NCBI RefSeq assembly: GCF_000025485.1
Contig: NC_013851.1
Coordinates: 3,158,001-3,222,000 of the forward strand
Length of the DNA: 64,000 nucleotides
Direction of reading: 5' to 3'
Source of the DNA: Allochromatium vinosum DSM 180
GTDB lineage: Bacteria; Pseudomonadota; Gammaproteobacteria; Chromatiales; Chromatiaceae
Under the pieces are notes generated by a model that worked only from the letters and a program-made list of their open reading frames with translations, did no database searches and was not told where the DNA came from. Below, piece after piece: positions 48,832 to 61,323 of this stretch (its first letter is position 1; each line of letters begins with the position of its first letter). The position numbers and the translations under genes are program-made.

Positions 48832-49959
48832 TCAGTTGGAGACGAGCACGACGGCTTGCAGTCCGACCCGCCCATAGCGGGCCATGCGGGTGAATTCGTC
48901 GCGCTGGATCGGCATGTCGATGGAGTCGATGGTGGTCTCGCCGTTGGCGGTGTCGACATAGGGGTCGTGGACATAGACGAAGTGCTCATCGAAGCCGGTG
49001 ATCACGACCCAGTGCGGAAACTTCTCGCCATAGATGCGGTAGGAACTGATGAGCACCAGCGGCACGGCGCCGGCATCCCAGCGCTGCTGGATGTCCTGGA
49101 TGCCGAGCGTCCGGTAACGGATCGGGATGCCGCGTTGTTCGGCCTCAGCGAGCATGTCCTCGTGGACCAGACGCATGACTTCCTTCTTCTCGGGACTGCG
49201 CACCGAATCGACCAGCAGCACGCCGGTGTCGTTGACATAGACCTCGGCGGCGAAGTTCCGGCGCTGAGCGGCCAGTGCCAGACCGAGCGGGCCACAGCCG
49301 CCATGCCCCGAAGTCATGAAGATGGTGGTCGACTCGCGCCAGATGCGCAGTTCCAGGGTGCGGTTGAGCTCCAGGCTCGGGCGCAGCGCCTGCATGGCCA
49401 TCATCAGCGACGAGGGGCCGCAGGTGAAGTCCAGCGTTTGCTCGTAGAAGGGCACGCGCTTGAGCTCGGGCTTGAGACCGGGCGCCATCGCCTTCTCGTA
49501 GCGCAGCGCCTCCATGTGGTCTTCGTAATAGTCCGAGAGCACGCCGAAACGCCGATAGCCGGCGCGCTCGAACAGGTGTTGCGAGGCCAGATTGTCGCGC
49601 CGGATCTCCAGACGCAGATAGGCACGATCCTGCTCCCAGGCGGCCTGCTCGGCGGCGGCGACCAGGGCGCGCCCGAGACCCTGCCCGCGCGCCCGCGCGT
49701 CGATGGCGATCGAATAGATCCGGGCCACCGAGGTGGCGCGACTGAAGAGTACCAGCACATAGCCCAGCAGCTCGCCGTCGGCCTCGGCGACCAGCGTGCT
49801 CGCGCGTCCGCGCGTGAGCAGATAGCGGAACTGGCGCCGGCTGATCCGGTCAGTCTCGAAGCAGGCGTTCTCCAGCCGCAGCAGGGCGCTCAGATCACTG
49901 AGGACGGCAGGGCGGATCACGAAGGGCAGGATAGCGGCAGCGATTGACACACGTGGCAC
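48832..49959 (-). CDS. GNAT acetyltransferase fused to a C39-like peptidase domain
   Basis: Bifunctional 375-residue protein. Residues about 13-155 are a RimI-like GNAT fold (IAIDARARGQGLGRALVAAAEQ acetyl-CoA loop; ENPARNxx-like RDNLASQHLFERAGY). Residues about 165-370 are a papain-like C39 domain (DUF3335) with catalytic Cys in FTCGPSSLMMAMQ, His in HWVVITGFD and Asp in VHDPY. With the RimK-like gene it may make or trim a small peptide; this is an inference. Confidence 0.86.
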   Translation of the reverse strand: MPRVSIAAAILPFVIRPAVLSDLSALLRLENACFETDRISRRQFRYLLTRGRASTLVAEADGELLGYVLVLFSRATSVARIYSIAIDARARGQGLGRALVAAAEQAAWEQDRAYLRLEIRRDNLASQHLFERAGYRRFGVLSDYYEDHMEALRYEKAMAPGLKPELKRVPFYEQTLDFTCGPSSLMMAMQALRPSLELNRTLELRIWRESTTIFMTSGHGGCGPLGLALAAQRRNFAAEVYVNDTGVLLVDSVRSPEKKEVMRLVHEDMLAEAEQRGIPIRYRTLGIQDIQQRWDAGAVPLVLISSYRIYGEKFPHWVVITGFDEHFVYVHDPYVDTANGETTIDSIDMPIQRDEFTRMARYGRVGLQAVVLVSN

Positions 49960-50068
49960 GCCTGAGCGATTTCTATTGGAGCCGGCAAAGCCGACAATCT
50001 ACAGCGCGGCCCGAAAAACGCAAGATCGCTGCACCCATCGCCGTCGAGACCCGGAGAGCTTCAAGACC

Positions 50069-51241
50069 ATGACCACACAGTCCCCATCCCTCAAGACCAT
50101 GCTCGAAGGGCTGATCGGCACGCTCTCGGTGAGCAGCGTCACACCCGCCTTCGATCACAGCAACGAACCCTTGGTCACGCTGCTGGCCGACTGGCTGGAG
50201 AGCGCCGGATTCCGCGCCGAGATCCTGCCGGTCCCCGGACATCCGGGCAAGTTCAACCTGCTCGGCACGCTCGGCTCAGGCCCCGGCGGTCTGGTGCTAT
50301 CGGGTCACACGGATACCGTCCCCTTCGACGCCCCGCTCTGGACCCATGACCCGCTCAAGCTGACCGAAGCCGACGGGCGCTATTACGGGCTGGGCACCTC
50401 GGACATGAAATCCTTCTTCGCATTGGCGTTGGAGGCGGCGCGTGCGTTCCGCGCGTCGGATCTCAAGTGCCCGCTGATGATTCTGGCCACCGCCGACGAG
50501 GAATCGGCCATGCACGGCGCACGCGCGCTGGTCACGGCCGGACGGCCGCTCGGACGTCACGCCCTCATCGGCGAGCCGACCAATCTGCGGCCGGTACGTC
50601 TGCACAAAGGGGTGATGGGCGAATCGGTGCGGCTGGTCGGACGCAGCGGTCATGCCAGCGATCCAAGTCTGGGCAACAATGCGCTCGACGGCATGCACGA
50701 AGTCATGTCGGTGATCCTCGACTGGCGCGCTGAGTTGCAGCAGGCACATCGGCATCCGGCCTTTCCGGTCCCCTACCCCACAGTCAACCTCGGCCATATC
50801 CACGGCGGCGACAATCCCAACCGCATCTGCGGCGAGTGCGAGCTGCATCTGGATCTGCGCGTCCTGCCCGGCATGGATCCGGCTGACCTGCGCAACGCGC
50901 TGGCCGAGCGTGTCGCCGGGGTCGGCCGGCGGCGTGGGCTCCAGTGGTCGGTCGAGCCGCTGTTTGCGCCGATCCCGCCCGCCGAAACGCCGACGACGGC
51001 CGCTATCGTGCGCGCCTGCGAGTCACTCACCGGGCACGCGGCCGAGGCGGTCAGCTTCGGCACCGAGATGCCGTTCCTGAACCAGCTCGGGATGGACACC
51101 CTGATCCTGGGACCGGGCGACATCGCTCAGGCCCATCAGCCCGATGAGTTCCTGGCACTCGACCGCATCCCGCCGACGCTGGAGCTGCTGCGCGCGCTCA
51201 TCCGGCGGTTCTGTGTCGAGGGTGAAGCCGCCGCTGGCTGA
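50069..51241 (+). CDS. argE: Acetylornithine deacetylase ArgE
   Basis: M20 metallopeptidase of 390 residues that removes acetate from N-acetylornithine in arginine synthesis. Metal motifs GHTDTVPF, GTSDMKS and ADEESAMHGAR, dimer His in GRSGHAS and late PGDIAQAHQPDE are as in ArgE. ATG 50069 is chosen because the upstream frame (to 49976) lies in the divergent promoter region. It converges on hisC with 7 bases between. Confidence 0.93.
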   Translation: MTTQSPSLKTMLEGLIGTLSVSSVTPAFDHSNEPLVTLLADWLESAGFRAEILPVPGHPGKFNLLGTLGSGPGGLVLSGHTDTVPFDAPLWTHDPLKLTEADGRYYGLGTSDMKSFFALALEAARAFRASDLKCPLMILATADEESAMHGARALVTAGRPLGRHALIGEPTNLRPVRLHKGVMGESVRLVGRSGHASDPSLGNNALDGMHEVMSVILDWRAELQQAHRHPAFPVPYPTVNLGHIHGGDNPNRICGECELHLDLRVLPGMDPADLRNALAERVAGVGRRRGLQWSVEPLFAPIPPAETPTTAAIVRACESLTGHAAEAVSFGTEMPFLNQLGMDTLILGPGDIAQAHQPDEFLALDRIPPTLELLRALIRRFCVEGEAAAG

Positions 51242-51248
51242 AGCGCGC

Positions 51249-52334
51249 TCAGGAGGCCGTCAGTAGCGACTCCAGCGCCGTCACCAGGGCTGCATTCTCA
51301 GCGGGCGAACCCACCGTGAAGCGCAGACAGTCCTTGAGCAGGGGATGGGCGCCATCGAGGTTCTTGATCAGGATGCCGGCCTGCTTGAGTCCCTCGAAGA
51401 GCGCCCCGGCACGTCCCTCGGGGACGCGCGTGAGGATGAAGTTGGCCTCGCTCGGATAGGGATGCAGTCCGGGAATCCGGTGCAGCGCCTCCTGGAGCCG
51501 GGCGCGTTCGGCGCGGATGGTCCGCGTCTGCTCATCGAACACCGCCTTGTGCTTGAGCGCAAAGGCCGCTGAGACCTGGGTCAGCACATTGACGTTGTAA
51601 GGCAGCCGCACCTTGTCGATCTCGGCCAGCCACTCGGGTGGCCCGACCAGATAACCGAGCCGCAGTCCGGCCAGCCCCATCTTGGAGACGGTGCGCATCA
51701 CCAGCAGATTGTCCCAGTCGCCGACCAGCCCCATGAAGCTCGAATCGGTGAAGGGCGCGTAAGCCTCGTCGACGATGACCAGACCGGGCGCGGCCTCGAT
51801 GATCCGCACCATGTCGTCGGCGTCGAAGCGGTTGCCGGTCGGATTGTTGGGATAGGCCAGATAGACCAGCGCCGGTTGCTCGCGCTCGATGGCCTCCAGC
51901 ACCGCCGGCAGGTCGATCGAAAAATCCTCGGCCTGGAGCGGCACGCCGACATAGTCCATCCCGGCGAACAGCCCGATCATCCGGTACATGACGAAGCCCG
52001 GATCGACCGAGAGGATCTTGCGACCCGGCGCGGCGACCGTGAACGCCAGCATCTGGATCAGCTCATCGGAGCCGTTGCCGAGCAAGAGCCCCATGTCCTC
52101 GGGGATCTCCATCGCCTCGCGCAGGGCCGCCTGGAGCACGAGTCCCTGCGGATCGGGATAGCGGTTGAGTTCCAGTCCGCGCAGCGTCTCCAGCCAGTCG
52201 GCCTGGAGCGACTCCGGCCAGGTATAGGGATTCTCCATGGCATCCAGCTTGATCAGTCCGCTCGACTCGGGGACGTGATAGGCCCTGAGCGCGCGGATCT
52301 CGGGGCGGACCAGGGACTCGATGCGTGCGTTCAT
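51249..52334 (-). CDS. hisC: Histidinol-phosphate aminotransferase HisC
   Basis: PLP fold-type I aminotransferase of 361 residues that makes histidinol phosphate. PLP-site motifs [19 protein letters not shown] and DEAYAPF are present, and the Lys of [12 protein letters not shown] binds PLP. Start overlaps the hisD stop in ATGA. It is the last gene of murA-hisG-hisD-hisC. Confidence 0.96.
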   Translation of the reverse strand: MNARIESLVRPEIRALRAYHVPESSGLIKLDAMENPYTWPESLQADWLETLRGLELNRYPDPQGLVLQAALREAMEIPEDMGLLLGNGSDELIQMLAFTVAAPGRKILSVDPGFVMYRMIGLFAGMDYVGVPLQAEDFSIDLPAVLEAIEREQPALVYLAYPNNPTGNRFDADDMVRIIEAAPGLVIVDEAYAPFTDSSFMGLVGDWDNLLVMRTVSKMGLAGLRLGYLVGPPEWLAEIDKVRLPYNVNVLTQVSAAFALKHKAVFDEQTRTIRAERARLQEALHRIPGLHPYPSEANFILTRVPEGRAGALFEGLKQAGILIKNLDGAHPLLKDCLRFTVGSPAENAALVTALESLLTAS

Positions 52335-53638
52335 GCCTCGAAGTCTCCGCGATACTCGGCCGAACGGGCGTGCGCCGTCAGTCCTTCGCCGCGCGCCAGC
52401 ACCGAGGCGGTCCGCGCCAGTCGGGCCGACCCCTCGGCCGAAGCCATGATCAGACTGGAGCGCTTCTGGAAGTCATAGACCCCGAGCGGCGAGGAGAAGC
52501 GCGCGGTGCGCGAGGTCGGCAGGACGTGATTGGGGCCGGCGCAGTAGTCGCCGAGCGCCTCGGCGGTATAGCGCCCCATGAAGATGGCCCCGGCGTGCCG
52601 GATGCGCCCGACGATCGACTCGGGATCGGCCACCGACAGCTCCAGATGCTCGGGGGCGATGTGGTTGGCGACCGCGATGGCGTCGTCCAGATCGCGCGCC
52701 AGGATCAGCGCTCCGCGTGCGCGCAAGGCCGCTTCGATGATGGGCGCGCGCTCCATGGTCGGCAGCAGCCGGTCGATGCTCGCGGCCACCCGATCGAGGA
52801 ACCCGGCGTCCCAGCTCACCAGGATCGATTGGGCATCCTCGTCGTGCTCGGCCTGCGAGAACAGATCCATGGCGATCCAGTCCGGATCTGTCTGACCGTC
52901 GCAGATCACCAGGATCTCGGACGGACCGGCGACCATGTCGATGCCGACCTGACCGAAGACGGCGCGCTTGGCCGTGGCCACATAGATGTTGCCCGGCCCC
53001 ACGATCTTGTCGACGCCGGGGATGGTCTCGGTGCCATAGGCGAGCGCGGCCACCGCCTGCGCCCCGCCGACGGCGAAGGCCCGATCGACACCCGCGACAT
53101 GCGCCGCCGCCAGCACCAGCTCGTTCAATTCGCCGTCCGGTGTCGGCACCACCATGATGAGCTCGGCCACACCCGCGACCTTGGCCGGGATGGCGTTCAT
53201 CAGCACCGAAGACGGATAGGCCGCCTTGCCGCCGGGGACATAGAGTCCGGCGCGATCCAGCGGCGTGACCTGCTGACCGAGCAGGGTGCCGTCTGGATCG
53301 CGATAGCTCCAGCCGCTGAGCTTCTGATGCTCGGCATAGGCCCGGATGCGTTCGGCCGCCGCTTCGAGCGCCTGACGTTGCTCGGCGGGGATGGTGTTCC
53401 AGGCCTGTTCCAGACGCGCGCGCGGCAGTTCCAGATCGGCGGGCGCGGCCGGCGTCCAGCGATCGAAGCGCGCGGTATAGTCCAGGAGCGCGGCGTCGCC
53501 CCGCGCCCGCACCTCGCGGATGATCTCGGCGACGATCTGCTGGACTCGATCATCGGAGACCGACTCCCAGGCCAGCAGCCCATCGAGACGGGTGTCGAAA
53601 TCTGAGTCCGAAGTGGAGAGACGTTGGATGTCGGTCAC
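52331..53638 (-). CDS. hisD: Histidinol dehydrogenase HisD
   Basis: Zinc-dependent enzyme that oxidises histidinol to histidine, the last two steps. The 435-residue length fits the family. [40 protein letters not shown] and GPSEI are conserved. I chose GTG 53638 ([11 protein letters not shown]) because it has AAGGA upstream and gives the usual length; a TTG at 53710 would overlap hisG and add 24 residues of atypical sequence. Confidence 0.94.
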   Translation of the reverse strand: MTDIQRLSTSDSDFDTRLDGLLAWESVSDDRVQQIVAEIIREVRARGDAALLDYTARFDRWTPAAPADLELPRARLEQAWNTIPAEQRQALEAAAERIRAYAEHQKLSGWSYRDPDGTLLGQQVTPLDRAGLYVPGGKAAYPSSVLMNAIPAKVAGVAELIMVVPTPDGELNELVLAAAHVAGVDRAFAVGGAQAVAALAYGTETIPGVDKIVGPGNIYVATAKRAVFGQVGIDMVAGPSEILVICDGQTDPDWIAMDLFSQAEHDEDAQSILVSWDAGFLDRVAASIDRLLPTMERAPIIEAALRARGALILARDLDDAIAVANHIAPEHLELSVADPESIVGRIRHAGAIFMGRYTAEALGDYCAGPNHVLPTSRTARFSSPLGVYDFQKRSSLIMASAEGSARLARTASVLARGEGLTAHARSAEYRGDFEA

Positions 53639-53706
53639 GGCGGTAAGATCCTTGTTCGGTAAAGCGCGCCCGAAATCCGCAAAGGCTCCAAGCGCAAGAT
53701 GACGAC

Positions 53707-55697
<1,991 letters not shown>

Positions 55698-55710
55698 CTA
55701 ACGGGATCGT

Positions 55711-56040
55711 TCAGGTTGGTGGTGCGGCCGGAGCCAGCAGATCACCCAGGTTGGAGACGGCCGCAAGCCGGCCGAGCGAATCGGGCAGATGGGCATAGCT
55801 CAGGTGCAATCCACGACGGCGCGCCATCTCCAGCCATTCCAGCAGGAGCGCCAGACCGGCGCTGTTGGCCCGCTCGACCCCGGCGAGATCGACGACCAGT
55901 GACGCCTGACCGCGCGCCGCCGCCGTGCGCAGCAGCACCTGCCCCTCGACGGCGAGCCGGCCGACGGTATCGAAGTCGAGCACGCCGTCGAGCGTCCAGC
56001 GGTCAGGCTCGGACGCGGTCAGCCGGGCAGGAGGATTCAC
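55711..56040 (-). CDS. mlaB: STAS-domain protein MlaB
   Basis: Small cytoplasmic STAS protein (109 residues, GTG start) of the Mla phospholipid transport complex, binding the MlaF ATPase. LVVDLAGVERANSAGLALLLEWLEMARRRG contains the STAS strand-helix with D-x-S-like position ANSAG. Start overlaps the mlaC stop by 2 or 3 bases. Confidence 0.88.
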   Translation of the reverse strand: MNPPARLTASEPDRWTLDGVLDFDTVGRLAVEGQVLLRTAAARGQASLVVDLAGVERANSAGLALLLEWLEMARRRGLHLSYAHLPDSLGRLAAVSNLGDLLAPAAPPT

Positions 56041-56660
56041 TCCTGACCCTTGCGGTTCATCTCGCCGAGCCGTGCGATGAGTCCGTCGATGCCGTTCTGA
56101 CGGATCTCGGTGGCGAAGCTGCTGCGATAGTTGCCCACCAGGCTGGCGTTGTTGATGACCACGTCATAGACCTTCCAGCCGCCGCCGGCATTGTGCATGC
56201 GGTAATCGACCGGGATGGGCGTCGAACCGGCCTCGCGCACCTCGGTCGCGACCGTCACCATCGCAGGCCGGTTGCCCGGCTTGGACGGCAGATAGCGGAT
56301 CTCCTGACCCGAATAGCTCAGGAGCGAGCGCGCATAGGTGCGGATGAGCACCTGCTTGAAGCCATCGACCAGCTGGCGCTGCTGGGCCGGCGTGGCCTGA
56401 CGCCAGTACTGGCCGACCGCGCCCTGGGTGATGCGCTCGAAGTCGAAGTGCGGCAGGACGATGGTCTCGACCAGCCCGTAGATCAGCGACGGATTACGGT
56501 CGATCTCGGCGCGGCGCGCCTCCAGCGTGTCGAGCATGCGCTCGGCGGTGCGCTGGACCAGCGCGGTGGCCTCGTCCTGGGCGGCCAGGAGCGAGCCGCT
56601 CCAGGTGAGCGGTGCCAGCACCAGGAGTAACAATAGGAAATGACGTCGTTGAAGAAGCAT
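56037..56660 (-). CDS. mlaC: Periplasmic phospholipid-binding protein MlaC
   Basis: Carries phospholipid between outer and inner membranes. 207 residues with a signal peptide (LLLLLVLAPLTWSGSLLAA). The MlaC fold motif LVDGFKQVLIRTYARSLLSYSGQEIRYLPSKPG and the VDYRMHNAGGGWKVYDVVINNASLVGNYRSSF signature are clear. It is coupled to mlaD by a one-base stop/start overlap. Confidence 0.94.
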   Translation of the reverse strand: MLLQRRHFLLLLLVLAPLTWSGSLLAAQDEATALVQRTAERMLDTLEARRAEIDRNPSLIYGLVETIVLPHFDFERITQGAVGQYWRQATPAQQRQLVDGFKQVLIRTYARSLLSYSGQEIRYLPSKPGNRPAMVTVATEVREAGSTPIPVDYRMHNAGGGWKVYDVVINNASLVGNYRSSFATEIRQNGIDGLIARLGEMNRKGQE

Positions 56661-57127
56661 TAGCCGCTCTCACCCGCTTTCTTGAAAAGGAATTGTCCGA
56701 TCATCTGTTCGAGTACCAGCGCCGACTGCGTGTTGACGATCTCGTCGCCGTCGCGCAGCGGCTCGGGACTGCCGCCCGGCTCCAGACCGATGTACTGCTC
56801 GCCGAGCAGGCCGGCAGTGAAAATGCTGGCGAAGGTGTCGTCCGGGATCGAGTCGACCGCCGCGTCGATCCGCATCGAGACCACCGCCTCGTAGGTCTGC
56901 TTGTCGAAGCGCACCGACTCGACGCGCCCGATGCGCACACCGGCCATGGTCACGGGCGCGCGCACCTTGAGGCTGCCGACATTGGCAAAGCGCGCCTGGA
57001 CCAGATAGCCCTCGCCGGCCGTGTTCAGGCTGAGGTTGCTCACCTGCATGGCCAGGAAGAAGAGCGCGACCAGCCCCAGGGCCACGAAGGTTCCAACCGT
57101 CAGCTCGACATTGCGTCGTTTCGCCAT
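56660..57127 (-). CDS. mlaD: Phospholipid transport protein MlaD
   Basis: MCE-domain protein of 155 residues with one N-terminal TM (VGTFVALGLVALFFLAM) and periplasmic MCE domain (YLVQARFANVGSLKVRAPVTMAGVRIGRVESV). It forms the hexameric ring on MlaE. Confidence 0.95.
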   Translation of the reverse strand: MAKRRNVELTVGTFVALGLVALFFLAMQVSNLSLNTAGEGYLVQARFANVGSLKVRAPVTMAGVRIGRVESVRFDKQTYEAVVSMRIDAAVDSIPDDTFASIFTAGLLGEQYIGLEPGGSPEPLRDGDEIVNTQSALVLEQMIGQFLFKKAGESG

Positions 57128-57133
57128 CTCGAT

Positions 57134-57913
57134 TCAGTCTCCGAACATCAGCGCCGTCAATACGAAATCCAGCCCCAGCACCACCAGGGCCGCGTGCACC
57201 ACCGCGCGGGTGGTCGAGCGGCTCACGCCCTCGGAGGTCGGAACCGTGTCATAGCCCTGGAAGAGCGCGACCCAGGTCACGACCACGCCGAAGGCCAGAC
57301 TCTTGATCACACCATTGACCAGATCCTCGTCGAAGTCGATCTTGGCCTGCATCTGGCTCCAGTAGGCGCCCTCGTCGACCCCGAGCAGACCCACGCCGAC
57401 GAAATAGCCGCCCAGCACCCCGACGGCGCTGAAGATGGCCGCGAGCAAGGGCATCGACAGCACGCCGCCGACGAATCGCGGCACCAGGATGCGCCGCACC
57501 GGGTCGACGGCCATCATCTCCAGACCCGAGAGCTGTTCGGTGGCCTTCATCAATCCGATCTCGGCGGTGAGCGCCGAGCCAGCGCGCCCGGCCACCAGCA
57601 GGGCCGTGACTACGGGGCCGAGTTCGCGCACCAGAGACGCCGCGACCATGACGCCCAGACTCTCGGCGGCGCCGAACTGCGAGAGCACATAATAGCCCTG
57701 GAGGGCGAGCACCATCCCGACGAACAGCCCCGAGACGCCGACGATCAGGAGCGACAGCACGCCGATGTTGAACAGTTGCTCCCAGAGCAGACGCGGACGG
57801 CGCAGCACCTCGCCCAGACCGAGCAGGATCGCCAGCAGCAGCAGATGACCGCGCCCGAGCCGTTCCAGGGCGTCGAGCACGCCGCGACCGAGTCGCGCCA
57901 ATGGATCGAGCAT
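57134..57913 (-). CDS. mlaE: Phospholipid ABC transporter permease MlaE
   Basis: Inner-membrane permease of 259 residues with about five TM helices. Family hallmark [46 protein letters not shown] is present. The start at 57913 (MLDPLARLG) overlaps the mlaF stop; open frame upstream is mlaF in another frame. Confidence 0.95.
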   Translation of the reverse strand: MLDPLARLGRGVLDALERLGRGHLLLLAILLGLGEVLRRPRLLWEQLFNIGVLSLLIVGVSGLFVGMVLALQGYYVLSQFGAAESLGVMVAASLVRELGPVVTALLVAGRAGSALTAEIGLMKATEQLSGLEMMAVDPVRRILVPRFVGGVLSMPLLAAIFSAVGVLGGYFVGVGLLGVDEGAYWSQMQAKIDFDEDLVNGVIKSLAFGVVVTWVALFQGYDTVPTSEGVSRSTTRAVVHAALVVLGLDFVLTALMFGD

Positions 57914-58791
57914 CAGCGTCGCCTCCCGGTCAGCAGATCTTCGGCCAGCTCGGGGGCCGGATAGTGGAAATGCACAGGCCCGTCCGGCAGACCGTCCATG
58001 AACTGGCGCACCCACTCGGAGCGATCGGCGGCCAGTGCGTCCGGCGTGCCCTGGGCGACCACCCGCCCCTCGAAGATCACATAGAGATAGTCGGCGATGC
58101 TCGCCGTCTCGCGCACATCGTGCGAAACCAGGATGCTGGTCAGGCCCGAGGCGTCGTTGAGCTGGCGGATGAGCGCCATCAGCATCCCCATCGAGATCGG
58201 ATCCTGGCCGGTGAAGGGTTCGTCGTAGAGGATCATCATGGGATCGAGCGCGATCGCCCGCGCCAGCGCCACCCGGCGCGCCATGCCGCCCGAGAGTTCG
58301 CTCGGCATCAGGTCGCGCGCCCCGCGCAACCCAACGGCCTCCAGTTTGAGCAGCACCAGCTTGCGCACCATCGAGGCGCTCAGATTGGTGTGCTCGCGCA
58401 GGGGATAGGCGACGTTGTCGAAGACGCTCAGATCGGTCAGGAGCGCACCCGACTGGAAGAGCATCCCCATGCGCCGGCGCAGCCGGTAGAGTTCGGCCCT
58501 GTCGAGCCGGGTCACGTCCCGACCGTCGACGAGAATGGTTCCGGCGTCCGGGTGCAGTTGTCCGGTGATGAGCTTGAGCAGCGTCGTCTTGCCGGTCCCG
58601 CTCGGCCCCATCACCGCTGTCACCGCGCCGCGTCGGATGTCGAGATCGAGATCCTCGAAGATGACCCGCTCGCCGCGGCGAAAACTCAGACCACGGATCT
58701 CGACGAGCGCGTCCGAGACGGCGGCGACCGGATCGCTCACCGCGCCGCGGGTCTCCAGTACATCATCTGGCTCAAGCCCTTGCCCCGTCAT
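57913..58791 (-). CDS. mlaF: Phospholipid ABC transporter ATPase MlaF
   Basis: ATPase of the Mla system, 292 residues. Walker [14 protein letters not shown], signature [15 protein letters not shown], Walker [15 protein letters not shown], and H-loop SHDVRE. ATG 58791 is chosen; the N-terminal ~30 residues before [10 protein letters not shown] look non-conserved. It diverges from kdsD. Confidence 0.95.
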   Translation of the reverse strand: MTGQGLEPDDVLETRGAVSDPVAAVSDALVEIRGLSFRRGERVIFEDLDLDIRRGAVTAVMGPSGTGKTTLLKLITGQLHPDAGTILVDGRDVTRLDRAELYRLRRRMGMLFQSGALLTDLSVFDNVAYPLREHTNLSASMVRKLVLLKLEAVGLRGARDLMPSELSGGMARRVALARAIALDPMMILYDEPFTGQDPISMGMLMALIRQLNDASGLTSILVSHDVRETASIADYLYVIFEGRVVAQGTPDALAADRSEWVRQFMDGLPDGPVHFHYPAPELAEDLLTGRRR

Positions 58792-58928
58792 GATCCCAGC
58801 GTCTCGATCGAAACGTGCGATTCTCATCCTCACGGATGCCAGCGTCAAGCCATGCCGACGATCGGCGGCGAATCCGGCGCACGCTTCCGGCTGCGGCGAC
58901 AGGGCGGTCGCCTGGAGGTCTGGGCTTG

Positions 58929-58958
58929 CAGGATTTGCCGATACGGCCATCAATCCTG
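58929..58958. promoter_or_regulatory. Inverted repeat in the mlaF-kdsD divergent promoter region
   Basis: CAGGATT (58929-58935) and AATCCTG (58952-58958) are perfect 7-bp arms with a 16-base spacer. The region 58792-59065 separates the divergent mla and kds operons and should hold promoters for both. The repeat may be an operator; no regulator is known. Confidence 0.3.
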
Positions 58959-59065
58959 TTAATCTTGCCCCAGCCATCGATCTGGACCCTTCACGAATGT
59001 GCCGCTTGATCGATGCTCGCCCCCTGGTCCTCAATCACATCGAACCCAGCTGGATACGGCTCGCC

Positions 59066-60085
59066 ATGACTGAACGACGACGACTCGGCACACCGCCGGC
59101 TGTGCTCTCACCCGAGCAGGCCGGCCAGATCAAACGCCTCGGGCGCGCTGTGATCGAGACCGAGGCCAGCGCCGTGGCGGCGCTCGCCGAACGCCTGGAC
59201 GACGCCTTCGTCGCCGCCTGCGGCCACATGCTCGCCTGTGACGGGCGCATCGTGGTGCTCGGCATGGGCAAGTCCGGCCACATCGGCGGCAAGATCGCCG
59301 CCACCCTGGCCAGCACCGGCAGTCCGGCCTTCTTCGTCCATCCCGGCGAGGCCAGCCACGGCGATCTGGGCATGATCACCCCGCGTGACGTGGTGCTGGC
59401 CATCTCCAACTCGGGCGAGACCGCCGAACTGTTGACCATCCTGCCGCTCATCAAGCGGCTTGGCGTCCCCCTGATCGCCATGACCGGGCGGCGCGAGTCC
59501 ACGCTGGCACACGAGGCCGATGTCCATCTCGATATCAGCGTCGCCACGGAGGCCTGTCCGCTCGGTCTGGCGCCGACCTCCAGCACCACGGCGGCCCTGG
59601 CGATGGGCGATGCGCTGGCCATCGCGCTCCTGGAGAGCCGCGGCTTCACCGCCGAGGACTTCGCGCGCTCGCATCCGGCCGGCACGCTCGGACGGCGCCT
59701 GCTGCTGCACGTCGACGACGTGATGCACCAGGGCGAACGCCTGCCCTGGGTGGCGCTCGGCACGTCGCTACTCGATACGCTCGAAGAGATCTCACGCAAG
59801 GGGTTGGGCATGAGCGCCGTGGTGAACCCGGATGGCACCCTGGCCGGTGTCTTCACCGATGGCGACCTGCGCCGCGCGCTCGACCAGGGCATCGACGTCC
59901 ATCACACATCGATCGATACGGTCATGACGCGCCAATGCGCCACCATCCAGTCGGGCGCGCTGGCCGTCGAGGCCGTGCGTCTCATGGAGTCGCGCGCCAT
60001 CAATGGCTTGCTGGTGGTCGACACTGGAGGGCGCCTGATCGGGGCGCTCAACATGCACGACCTGCTGCGCGCTGGAGTCGTCTGA
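59066..60085 (+). CDS. kdsD: Arabinose-5-phosphate isomerase KdsD
   Basis: Converts ribulose-5-phosphate to arabinose-5-phosphate for KDO. 339 residues: SIS domain (VVLGMGKSGHIGGKIAATLASTGSPAFFVHPGEASHGDLGMI) plus two CBS domains from about residue 210. ATG 59066 (MTERRRLG) is used; the longer frame upstream is the divergent region. Confidence 0.95.
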   Translation: MTERRRLGTPPAVLSPEQAGQIKRLGRAVIETEASAVAALAERLDDAFVAACGHMLACDGRIVVLGMGKSGHIGGKIAATLASTGSPAFFVHPGEASHGDLGMITPRDVVLAISNSGETAELLTILPLIKRLGVPLIAMTGRRESTLAHEADVHLDISVATEACPLGLAPTSSTTAALAMGDALAIALLESRGFTAEDFARSHPAGTLGRRLLLHVDDVMHQGERLPWVALGTSLLDTLEEISRKGLGMSAVVNPDGTLAGVFTDGDLRRALDQGIDVHHTSIDTVMTRQCATIQSGALAVEAVRLMESRAINGLLVVDTGGRLIGALNMHDLLRAGVV

Positions 60086-60190
60086 GGATCGGCCCGCCGG
60101 ATTCGAGCGACTCCGTGCTCGTATTGACCCCATGCCGCGAAAAGGCTACAAGGGCACGCATTCCAACCCTGGACGCGATTCAATCACGAC

Positions 60191-60712
60191 ATGACAGAGC
60201 TTCGAGAACGCGCCTCACGCATCCGGCTGGTCATCTTCGACGTCGACGGCGTACTCACCGACGGCAGTCTCTACCTCGGCGACGATGGCCAGGAGTACAA
60301 GGCGTTCAATTCGCGCGACGGTCACGGCATGGTTCTGCTCCGGGAGAGCGGCATCCGTCTGGCCGTGATCACCGGACGCAACTCCAATGTCGTGCAGATG
60401 CGCATGGAGAGCCTGGGCGTCTCCGACATCTTCCAGGGCTATCGTCACAAACTCCCGGCCTATGAACAGCTCAAGCAGGTCCATGGACTCACCGACGATC
60501 AGGTCGCCTATGTCGGCGACGACATCATCGACCTGCCGGTGATGCGCCGGGTCGGGCTGGCGATCGCGGTCGCCGACGCCGATCCACGGGTGCGTGAGCT
60601 GGCCCACTGGCGCACCACGGCACCGGGCGGACGCGGCGCGGCACGCGAGGCCTGTGAATTCATCCTCGACGCCCAGGGACATCTCGAACCCCTGCTGGCC
60701 TCCTACGCATGA
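60191..60712 (+). CDS. kdsC: KDO-8-phosphate phosphatase KdsC
   Basis: HAD-family tetrameric phosphatase of 173 residues, makes free KDO. Motif I FDVDGVLTDG, TGRNSNV and GDDIIDLP are present. It is coupled to lptC by an ATGA overlap. The 105 bases from kdsD contain no obvious terminator. Confidence 0.95.
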   Translation: MTELRERASRIRLVIFDVDGVLTDGSLYLGDDGQEYKAFNSRDGHGMVLLRESGIRLAVITGRNSNVVQMRMESLGVSDIFQGYRHKLPAYEQLKQVHGLTDDQVAYVGDDIIDLPVMRRVGLAIAVADADPRVRELAHWRTTAPGGRGAAREACEFILDAQGHLEPLLASYA

Positions 60713-61323
60713 CCCACTTCGCCGAGCGTCAGTATGGAGCACGCCGCCAGTGGCTGCTCGGGGCCGGCTTCGTGCTCCTGGGACTCGGCGCCTGGTGGCA
60801 GCTTCGCTCCCTGCCCGAGGACGATGGCGTCCGCGCACCGCGCGAGCGGCGGCCGGACTATAGCGTCCAGGGGCTCGCCGCCCTGGAGACCGACGCCAGC
60901 GGCCAGCCGAGCCGGCGTCTGAGTGCCGAGCGGCTACGCCACTATGCCGACGAGGATCTCTCCGAACTCGATGAGCCGCGTCTGGTGCTCTATCGGCCCG
61001 ACGGGCCGCCCTGGTTCGCTCAGGCACGCCTGGGGCAGGTGCAGGCCGGCGGTGATCAGGTGCGCCTGACCGGCGCCGTTCGGTTCGACCGCGAGGCCGA
61101 CGCCACCAACCGCCCGGTCCATCTGCAAACCGAAGCCATGGACATCTGGCGCCAGACCGGACTGGCCGAGACCGATCTGCCGGTGCGTATCGACAGCGAC
61201 GGCGACTCAGTGACCGCCAACGGGATGAAGCTGTGGTACCTGGAAGACAGCTCGCGCACCAGCTTCCATGGCCGCGCCCGCATCCGGCTCTCACCCGAAC
61301 CCGAACGCCAGCCAGCACCATGA
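60709..61323 (+). CDS. lptC: LPS export protein LptC
   Basis: Inner-membrane anchored component of the Lpt bridge, 204 residues, with an N-terminal TM (LLGAGFVLLGLGAWWQL) and a periplasmic beta-jellyroll (ADYSVQGLAALETDASGQPSRRL-like start). It contacts LptA and LptFG. ATGA overlaps on both sides. Confidence 0.93.
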   Translation: MTHFAERQYGARRQWLLGAGFVLLGLGAWWQLRSLPEDDGVRAPRERRPDYSVQGLAALETDASGQPSRRLSAERLRHYADEDLSELDEPRLVLYRPDGPPWFAQARLGQVQAGGDQVRLTGAVRFDREADATNRPVHLQTEAMDIWRQTGLAETDLPVRIDSDGDSVTANGMKLWYLEDSSRTSFHGRARIRLSPEPERQPAP

